Assembly: GCA_031406795.1 (NCBI GenBank)
Contig: JANOHV010000007.1
Span: forward strand, 1 to 64,000
Reading direction: 5' to 3'
Source: DATDCY01 sp031406795 [NCBI: Candidatus Rokuibacteriota bacterium]
Lineage (GTDB): Bacteria; JAUVQV01
DNA length: 64,000 nt
Below, piece by piece: positions 58,385-64,000 of this stretch (positions within the stretch are counted from its first letter, which is position 1; the number at the start of each line of letters is the position of its first letter). The notes beneath the pieces were generated by a model. It was given only the letters and a program-made list of their open reading frames with translations, was not told the DNA's origin and searched no databases. The position numbers were made by a program, and so were the translations under genes.

Positions 58385-58719
58385 CGGGCCGCTTCCTCGG
58401 GCAAGGGGTGAACGGCTGTTGTCCCGGGGATTAGACGGCAGCGGGCCGCAGCTGTCAACGGCGCTTGATGGACGGCCGACCGGGCTCACCCGCCATCGCC
58501 TGGTCAGGTGAGGGGCGCTTCACCTGCTGCGTCAGCATGAAAACGACCGTTGCGGCGCGGTCCCGCGGATGCACTGCCGTATTTTCATGGGCCTGGCGGT
58601 ACGCCGCCCGCGGAACGGGCTCGCGTTCTCCATTGCCGTGCTGCAACCGGAGCCGCCGCCCCGGCGTAACGGATGCCGTCAGGGTGTCGTGGTCAACCAC
58701 CAACGGAGGAGTGCCAGGT
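58385..58719. other. 335-base gap between divergent genes, no gene seen
   Basis: This region separates the divergent response regulator and the secreted repeat protein and should carry both promoters. I see ATGAAAA/TTTTCAT arms (about 58537 and 58579) that could pair, but no recognised riboswitch; in particular the conserved blocks of a c-di-GMP-I riboswitch are absent. A GGAGG sits before the ATG at 58720. Confidence 0.4.
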
Positions 58720-61479
58720 ATGAAGGCTCGTCGAGGTACGCTTCGCACACTCGTCGCTCTCGCGCTGTTCTGTTCGCTGCTCGTCGGCGGAGGCGGGCTC
58801 GCCCGCGCCGACCTGCAGAGTCCGTGGGTCACCGTGCTCTCCGGAAGGGTCCAGGCCGTGGTCACGACCGCGAGCGCCGCCCCGGGAGCCCCCCGGGTCG
58901 TGTTCGCCGGCACCCCCACTGCTACGCTCAGGAGCGAGGACGGCGGGCTGACCTGGACGCAGGTGCTCGCAACGTACACGAGTGCCTTGGCCGCCGACCC
59001 GGTCAGCGGCGGCGTCGTCTATGCCGCGACGGCGTCGGGCCTGCAGAAAACCGCCGACTACGGCCTGACCTGGACGAACCTCAACCCATCGATCAGGACC
59101 AGCATCGCCGTGAGCCCCTTCGACGGCCAGGTGCTCTTCGGCGGCAGCTATCGGAGCACCGACGGCGGCGCGACGTGGACGGTGATGTCTGGATTGACGT
59201 CAGGGTCCTCGACCCCCCATCTCAGTGCATCGCGGGACCCGGCCAACCCCGGGGACCTGCTCTACTTCACCGGCAGCGTCCACCGCAGCCTGGACAACGG
59301 CCTGAGTTGGACGCCGGTGAACGTCGGGTTCAACGAGGACTCGGCCGCGCTGGACCCGACGGACCCCCGCTACTATTACGTCGGCGCCTGCGGCGGCACC
59401 ATCTTCCGCGCGTTCCCCGGCGGGAGTTCGAGCTCTTCGAATATCGGCGGGCACGTCCACGGGATCGTCGTCGACCCGGGGTCCCACAACCGGGTGTACG
59501 CGGCGCGCGACTCCGGCGGCGTCATGGTCAGCCAGGACTTCGGCGCGACCTGGGCCTCGTCAGGAACCGGCGCACCCTCCGGCGTTGTCGAGAACAGGAT
59601 GTTCTTCGACGCCGACTCCGGGATCATCTACCTGCCGACCTACGGAGGCCTCTCCGTCAAGAACAGCCGCTGCTCCGACCTCGACCACGACGGCGCCTCC
59701 GCCGAGGGCGGGCTCTGCGGCGCGGTCGACTGCAACGATGCCGACGCGGCGCGCAGCCCGTTCAAGAAGGAGAACTGTTTCGACGGGATCGACAACAACT
59801 GCACGGAGGCGATAGATTTCGCGGACACCTGGTGCGCCACGATGTGCGTGGACGGCGACGGCGACGGGCACTTCCCGCTGCTCTGCGGCGGCGACGACAC
59901 CAAGGACGCCGACGCGACGATCTACCCCGGCGCCCCCGAGCTCTGCGACGACAAGGACAACGACGTCGACTTCGTGGTGGACGAGGGGTGCACGCGCTAC
60001 ACGTACTATCGCGACTCCGACCTCGACGGCTTCGGCAACCCCGATTACACGACCCTTTCCTCCTTCACCACGCCGCCTGTCGGCTTTCTCGCAGACAATC
60101 GGGACTGCAACGACTGGGATCTGAACACGCACCCGGGGGCCGTGGACTTCTGCGGCGATGCGGCCGACAACGACTGCGACGGAACGCCGGACAACGGCTG
60201 TCCGACGTTCACGTACTTTGCCGACATGGACGGCGACAGTTTCGGCGATCAGAGTCGGGTGGTCGTGACGACCGTTACCGATCCCCTCGCCGTCGGGGCG
60301 AGCCTGAACAATCTCGACTGCAACGACGCGGCGTACTGGGTCAACCCCGACGCCCTCGAGGAGTGCGACTGGGTCGACAACAACTGCGACGGGGTCGTCG
60401 ACGAAGTCTGCGGCCACGCGGCCATGCTCTGGGGCGACAACGCCAAGGGACAGGTCGGCGACGGCACCACGACGGACCGCAAGTCCCCGGCGTCGCTGGC
60501 CGGGCTCTCCCCGCTCGCGGTTGCCGCCGGCAATCAGCACACGCTGGTCGTCAACAACGACGGCACGGTCTGGGCCTGGGGAGTCAACGGGAGCGGTCAG
60601 CTCGGCGACGGGACGACGACGACGAGGAAAAGCCCGATCAAGGTTTCAGGGATCTCCGGCGTCGCCGCGGTCTCGGCCGGGCTGAACCACAGCCTGGCGC
60701 TCAAGGCCGACGGCACGGTCTGGGCCTGGGGCGCCAACGGCAACGGTCAGCTCGGCGACGGCACGACGACCACGAGAAAGACGCCCGTCCAGGTCTTCGG
60801 CCTCGCTGGCGTCATCGCCGTGTCGGCGGGCAACTACCACAACCTGGCGCTCAAGAGCGACCAGACGGTCTGGGCCTGGGGCAGCAACGGCGACGGCCGG
60901 CTTGGCGACGGCACGGCGACCACGCGGAAGACGCCGATCCAGGTAATCGACACTCTTGCGGGCTTCGAATACGCAATCGCGGTCGCTGCCGGCGGGGACT
61001 TCAGCCTGGCAATCGATCAGTACGGGTCCGTCTGGTCCTGGGGTAGCAACTGCGCCGGGCAGCTCGGTGACGGCTCCACGGTCACCAGGAAGAGTCCAGT
61101 CATGGTACCCGGCCTCTCCAACGTCGCATGGGGCATTGCCGCGGGCGCGAGCCACGGCCTGGCCATGACTGGCGAAGGCGTGATGGCGTGGGGGTCGAAC
61201 GCGAAGGGGCAACTCGGCGACGGCACGACGACGACGCGCAAGACGCCCGTGTTGCTGCCGGAGAGCTACAACATCTGGGCGATCGCCGCAGGCGGCAGCC
61301 ACTCCCTGGCGCTGGGTTGGGTCGGCGATGTCATTGAACTGCAGGCCTGGGGGAGCAACGGTGACGGGCAACTCGGCGACGGCACCACGACGAACCGGAA
61401 GACGCCGGTCGTGGTGCCGGGTCAGAGCGACGCGCTCTTCTTCGCGGCCGGCGGGGCGCACAGCGTTACGTTGAGATAG
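58720..61479 (+). CDS. Secreted protein with BNR-like, MopE-type and RCC1 repeats
   Basis: A 919-residue protein with a signal peptide (MKARRGTLRTLVALALFCSL, then ARA cleavage). Residues 40-320 hold BNR/sortilin-like repeats (GGLTWTQVL, YGLTWTNLN, GATWTVMSG, GLSWTPVN, GATWASS). Residues 325-560 hold about four Asp/Cys repeats of the MopE metal-binding type (DCNDADA, CFDGIDNNCTE, DGDGDGHFP, CDDKDNDVD, ADNDCDGTPDNGC). Residues 565-919 are seven RCC1 blades (VWAWGVNGSGQLGDGTTTT). It is exported and Ca2+ or metal rich, perhaps a cell-surface adhesin or propeller scaffold. GGAGG decides the start. Confidence 0.85.
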   Translation: MKARRGTLRTLVALALFCSLLVGGGGLARADLQSPWVTVLSGRVQAVVTTASAAPGAPRVVFAGTPTATLRSEDGGLTWTQVLATYTSALAADPVSGGVVYAATASGLQKTADYGLTWTNLNPSIRTSIAVSPFDGQVLFGGSYRSTDGGATWTVMSGLTSGSSTPHLSASRDPANPGDLLYFTGSVHRSLDNGLSWTPVNVGFNEDSAALDPTDPRYYYVGACGGTIFRAFPGGSSSSSNIGGHVHGIVVDPGSHNRVYAARDSGGVMVSQDFGATWASSGTGAPSGVVENRMFFDADSGIIYLPTYGGLSVKNSRCSDLDHDGASAEGGLCGAVDCNDADAARSPFKKENCFDGIDNNCTEAIDFADTWCATMCVDGDGDGHFPLLCGGDDTKDADATIYPGAPELCDDKDNDVDFVVDEGCTRYTYYRDSDLDGFGNPDYTTLSSFTTPPVGFLADNRDCNDWDLNTHPGAVDFCGDAADNDCDGTPDNGCPTFTYFADMDGDSFGDQSRVVVTTVTDPLAVGASLNNLDCNDAAYWVNPDALEECDWVDNNCDGVVDEVCGHAAMLWGDNAKGQVGDGTTTDRKSPASLAGLSPLAVAAGNQHTLVVNNDGTVWAWGVNGSGQLGDGTTTTRKSPIKVSGISGVAAVSAGLNHSLALKADGTVWAWGANGNGQLGDGTTTTRKTPVQVFGLAGVIAVSAGNYHNLALKSDQTVWAWGSNGDGRLGDGTATTRKTPIQVIDTLAGFEYAIAVAAGGDFSLAIDQYGSVWSWGSNCAGQLGDGSTVTRKSPVMVPGLSNVAWGIAAGASHGLAMTGEGVMAWGSNAKGQLGDGTTTTRKTPVLLPESYNIWAIAAGGSHSLALGWVGDVIELQAWGSNGDGQLGDGTTTNRKTPVVVPGQSDALFFAAGGAHSVTLR

Positions 61480-61506
61480 CGCACCAGAGGATCGGGATTC
61501 CCGGCA

Positions 61507-61544
61507 GGGGCGCCGACCTTCAGTCGCGAGGTCGGCGCCCCTTT
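61507..61544 (+). terminator. Strong intrinsic terminator
   Basis: GGGGCGCCGACCT (61507-61519) pairs perfectly with AGGTCGGCGCCCC (61529-61541) across a 9-nt loop, followed by TTT. It lies 28 nt after the secreted-protein stop. An outer GGATTCCC/GGGGAATCC pair may extend the stem. Confidence 0.8.
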
Positions 61545-61567
61545 CCGGGGAATCCTGTGGGCAATTC

Positions 61568-61596
61568 TTGACAATGACGGGCCGCGTCCGGAGAAT
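61568..61596 (+). promoter_or_regulatory. Promoter of the PAS histidine kinase gene
   Basis: TTGACA (61568-61573), 17-nt spacer, GAGAAT (61591-61596). The predicted start is only 1-2 nt before the ATG at 61605, so the mRNA may be nearly leaderless; no Shine-Dalgarno sequence is visible. Confidence 0.5.
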
Positions 61597-61604
61597 CGCC
61601 CGGC

Positions 61605-63074
61605 ATGGCAGGCGGGGAGCTCTTTTCGCAGATCTTCTCCCTCTGTCCCGACGCCATCAACGTCAACCGGCTGCGGGACGGGGTGTTCCTGGCGGTCAAC
61701 GAGGGCTTCACCCGGCTGACAGGGTACAGCGAGGAGGACGTCCGGGGGAGATCGGCCCTGGACCTGCAGCTCTGGGTCAATCCCGAAGACCGCAGCCTGC
61801 TGCTCGCCCGGCTGCGGTCGGGCGACGAGGTCGCGGATTTCACGACGGAATTCCGGCTCAAGAGCGGTCTGACGAAACCCGGCTCCCTCTCCGCGCGGCT
61901 GATCGTCGTCGACGGCGAAGAGTGCCTGCTCAGCTACACCCGCGACATCTCCGAGCGGCAGATGGCCGAGGATGCGCTGCGGCAGTACCACGAGGCCGCG
62001 TTCATGATCGAGAACGCGCCGATGGGGATCTACATCGCCCAGAACGGCCTGCTCGTCTACGGCAACCAGTGGCTGCGCGAGTTCTGCGGCATCGCAATGT
62101 CCGATCTGCCGCGCGACCCCTTGAGCGTGGTCGTCCCCGAAGACCGTGAGCTCGTCCGCGAGCAGATGGTCAAGAGGATGCGCGGCGAAGAGTCGCTGCC
62201 CCAGTACACCGTACGCCTCCCGAGGAAGGACGGCTCCATCGCGCACGTGGAGCTCATCGCCAAGGTGGTGACCTATCGTGGCCTGCCGGCGATACAGGGT
62301 TCCATCGTGGACATCTCGGCGAAGGTCGCCGCCGAGCAGCGGCTCCGCGAATATGCGGCCGAACTCGAAGAGTCCAACCAGCTCAAACTGCTCTTCAACG
62401 ACATCCTGAGCCACGACCTTATGGACCCGCTCTGGGTGGCCACCGGCCAGACGGACCTGCTTGCCGATCGGGTCTCGCCGGAGCACCGGGATGTGCTGCG
62501 GTCGATCCAGGCGGCGCTCGCGGAGGCGAGGGAGATCCTCTCCGACGCCCACGCGTTCCTGCGGCTCAGGGACGACGAGGGACTCTCCTTCGCGTCGCTG
62601 GACCTCTGCGCGCTGCTCCGCGAGGTCGCGGCGGCTTTCGCGCCGGAGATGGCGCAGCAACGGATCGGCGTCGATATGCGCGTCCCGCGGGAACTGCAGG
62701 TGGAAGCCAGCCCCGTTTTGCGGCAGGCGTTCTCGAACCTGCTCTCCAACGCCCTCAAGTATGGGCCCGCGGGTTCGGCGGTGATCGTCGAGGCGCAGGA
62801 GGGGCCGCCCGTGCGGGTCGTCTTCCGGAACCGGGGCGAGCGCATTCCCCCGGAATTCCGCGAGCGGGTCTTTCAGCGCTTCGTCCAGGGGGGCAAGCAA
62901 GGCATCAAGGGGGTCGGCCTGGGCCTCGCCATCGTGAGGAGAATCGCGGACCTCCACGGGGGGAGAGCCTGGGTCGAGGACGACCCGGAGGGCGGGTGCG
63001 CCTTCTTCTTCGAGTTCCCGCGCCAGCAGCCGGAAACGGTCGGCGAAAAGGGTCAAGAGTCTCCAGCTGGTTGA
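61605..63074 (+). CDS. PAS-domain sensor histidine kinase
   Basis: A 489-residue cytosolic kinase without membrane segments. Two PAS domains (VFLAVNEGFTRLTGYSEEDV about residue 30; IENAPMGIYIAQNGLLVYGN about residue 140) are followed by a HisKA-like region with H-box LFNDILSHDLMDPLWVATG. The HATPase domain has N-box FSNLLSNALKYG and GVGLGLAIVRRIADLHGG. The G1 region reads VFRNRGERIPPEF, where the usual D-x-G-x-G Asp is replaced by Asn-Arg, as in some PAS kinases. Its signal is probably intracellular and redox- or ligand-based. Confidence 0.88.
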   Translation: MAGGELFSQIFSLCPDAINVNRLRDGVFLAVNEGFTRLTGYSEEDVRGRSALDLQLWVNPEDRSLLLARLRSGDEVADFTTEFRLKSGLTKPGSLSARLIVVDGEECLLSYTRDISERQMAEDALRQYHEAAFMIENAPMGIYIAQNGLLVYGNQWLREFCGIAMSDLPRDPLSVVVPEDRELVREQMVKRMRGEESLPQYTVRLPRKDGSIAHVELIAKVVTYRGLPAIQGSIVDISAKVAAEQRLREYAAELEESNQLKLLFNDILSHDLMDPLWVATGQTDLLADRVSPEHRDVLRSIQAALAEAREILSDAHAFLRLRDDEGLSFASLDLCALLREVAAAFAPEMAQQRIGVDMRVPRELQVEASPVLRQAFSNLLSNALKYGPAGSAVIVEAQEGPPVRVVFRNRGERIPPEFRERVFQRFVQGGKQGIKGVGLGLAIVRRIADLHGGRAWVEDDPEGGCAFFFEFPRQQPETVGEKGQESPAG

Positions 63075-63118
63075 ACACGCCCGCCGACTCGGGGATAAGC
63101 CGGCGGCGGCCTGCAGAC

Positions 63119-63487
63119 TTACGGGGGAAGTTCCGATTCGTCCAGTCCGAAGTAGTGGCCGAGTTCGTGGATCACGGTCGTGCGCACCTCCGCGACCGCC
63201 TCCGCGCGCGTCTCGCAGGCCCAGAGGATCGGCAAGCGGTAGATCGCGATGCGGTCGGGGAGCACGGGGGCGTCGGGGCCGCGCTCGGGCAGCGGCACCC
63301 CCTGGTAGAGGCCGAAGAGGTCGTCCTGTTCCGGGTCGAGCCCGAGCGACTCGAGTTCCTCCGCGGTCGGCTCCTCCTCGACGACGACGGCGACGTTTTC
63401 CATCGCGCGTGCGAATTCCTCGGGCAGTTCGGTGAGCGCCTCCTGCACGAGCTCCCGGAATGCGCGGCGGTTGATGCGAATCGGCAT
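63119..63487 (-). CDS. Metallopeptidase family protein (DUF1025, minimal gluzincin)
   Basis: A 122-residue protein with the zinc motif VIHELGHYFGLDESEL near its C-terminus (HExxH plus distal acidic residues), and FARAMENVAVVVEEEP, ALIYRLPI-like RIAIYRLPI. It is the standard size for this family of small single-domain metallopeptidases. Physiological role not known. Divergent from the ptsP-like gene with 20 bp between the start codons. Confidence 0.88.
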   Translation of the reverse strand: MPIRINRRAFRELVQEALTELPEEFARAMENVAVVVEEEPTAEELESLGLDPEQDDLFGLYQGVPLPERGPDAPVLPDRIAIYRLPILWACETRAEAVAEVRTTVIHELGHYFGLDESELPP

Positions 63488-63495
63488 GATGTCGG

Positions 63496-63501
63496 TATAA
63501 T
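63496..63501 (+). promoter_or_regulatory. Consensus -10 box, leaderless start for the ptsP-like gene
   Basis: TATAAT followed by six bases and the ATG at 63508, so transcription would start at or next to the A of the start codon. TTGATG at 63471-63476 is a possible -35 with a long 19-nt spacer. Confidence 0.5.
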
Positions 63502-63507
63502 GCCCGC

Positions 63508-64000
63508 ATGCCGCCCAGGAAGAAAGAGCCGCTCGGTGTCGCGACCCTCGAGGACATCGGCCGGCTGATCCTGCACTCGCACGACCTCGACGAGACGCTG
63601 CGCAACGTCGCGGACCTGGTCGCCCGGCGCGCCGGCACCGATGTCTGTTCGATCTACCTGATCGGCGAAGACGGCGAGACGCTCGTGCTGCGCGCCAGCC
63701 ACGGGCTGGCGAAGAAGGCGATCGGGAAGGTCAGCATGAAGTCCACCGAGGGGCTGACCGGCCTGGTCGTGCGCGAGCGGCGCATCGTCGCGGTGCGCGA
63801 GCCGCAGCGGCACCCACTCTACCGCTACTTCAAGGAGACGGGCGAGGAGCGCTTTCACAGTTTTTTCGGCGTCCCGCTGCTCGACCGCGGCGTCCCGGTT
63901 GGCGTGCTTGTGCTGCAGACGCGCGAGCCGCGGGATTTCACCGCCGTCGAGACGAGCGCGCTCTCCTCAATCGCGTACCAGGTGGCCGCGATCGTCGTGA
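63508..64000 (+). CDS. ptsP: GAF-domain N-terminus of a PtsP-like phosphotransferase, cut by window edge
   Basis: The 164 visible residues form a GAF domain: LEDIGRLILHSHDLDETLRN, VARRAGTDVCSIYLIG, MKSTEGLTGLVVRERRIVAV, HSFFGVPLLDRGVPVGVLVL and FTAVETSALSSIAYQVAAIV. This matches the N-terminus of PtsP (enzyme I-Ntr), which starts the nitrogen phosphotransferase chain, but the PEP-utiliser domains lie outside the window. A different GAF protein, such as a sensor kinase, cannot be excluded. Confidence 0.7.
   Translation, partial: MPPRKKEPLGVATLEDIGRLILHSHDLDETLRNVADLVARRAGTDVCSIYLIGEDGETLVLRASHGLAKKAIGKVSMKSTEGLTGLVVRERRIVAVREPQRHPLYRYFKETGEERFHSFFGVPLLDRGVPVGVLVLQTREPRDFTAVETSALSSIAYQVAAIVV

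Noticed and set aside
58385-58719. c-di-GMP riboswitch upstream of the secreted repeat protein
   Set aside because: Expected from similar proteins in deltaproteobacteria, but the conserved GEMM blocks are not present.

Overview
The window is high-GC, gene-dense DNA from a Gram-negative bacterium. It carries an LPS heptosyltransferase, a lipoprotein with a lipobox, Wzx-type polysaccharide genes and ZnuABC. The gene set (hgcAB, Rrf2 regulator next to a cyd remnant, cytidylate-kinase-like proteins, MopE-type repeats, ADP-forming acyl-CoA synthetase) best fits an anaerobic deltaproteobacterium (Desulfobacterota/Desulfuromonadota-like), probably a metagenome-derived contig. This placement is inference. 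No tRNA, rRNA or CRISPR array was seen.

Layout. 1-17.2 kb is a surface-polysaccharide locus: two asparagine synthases (one cut by the window edge), a heparinase II/III-like protein, glycosyltransferases, wecB, a flippase, four methyltransferases and a bi-domain oxidoreductase, mostly in two tightly overlapping operons that converge near 5.8 kb. 17.4-19.9 kb is a zinc uptake system (znuB, znuC and divergent znuA). 20-25.6 kb holds an Rrf2 regulator, an 80-residue cydA/cydB deletion chimera, a peroxiredoxin, a B12-binding radical SAM protein and a two-component pair. 25.8-27.8 kb, minus strand, is a three-gene mercury-methylation operon: a cysteine-rich lipoprotein, hgcA and hgcB. 27.9-42 kb is mostly housekeeping (ppnP, thrC, hpt, yajD, trmH, waaF, recQ, thpR, hsp20), with a tandem pair of structured RNAs at 30.4-30.8 kb. 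42.1-47.8 kb is an acetyl-CoA/protein-acylation operon resembling a rearranged acuABC set. 47.9-57.7 kb is a decaying defence island: AbiE, HicAB remnants, a ParE/RelB-like pair and a type I restriction-modification system with a nonsense mutation in hsdM and a frameshift in hsdR. 57.7-64 kb has a LuxR-type response regulator, a large secreted MopE/RCC1-repeat protein, a PAS histidine kinase, a small metallopeptidase and the start of a ptsP-like gene.

The most unusual element is the hgc operon. The hgcA reading frame has an in-frame UGA directly after a Cys codon near its N-terminus. A hairpin with a GGUC-containing loop follows at the distance expected of a bacterial SECIS element, so HgcA may be a selenoprotein carrying a Cys-Sec pair. 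The gene before it encodes a lipoprotein with three identical-spacing six-cysteine repeats (18 Cys), a plausible periplasmic-side metal binder that works with HgcAB. Other notable signals are the tandem ncRNA pair, one palindromic operator shared by a regulator gene and the hsdR promoter 9 kb away, two 53-nt perfect hairpins built on GCGAAGC, and several gene remnants produced by clean internal deletions.
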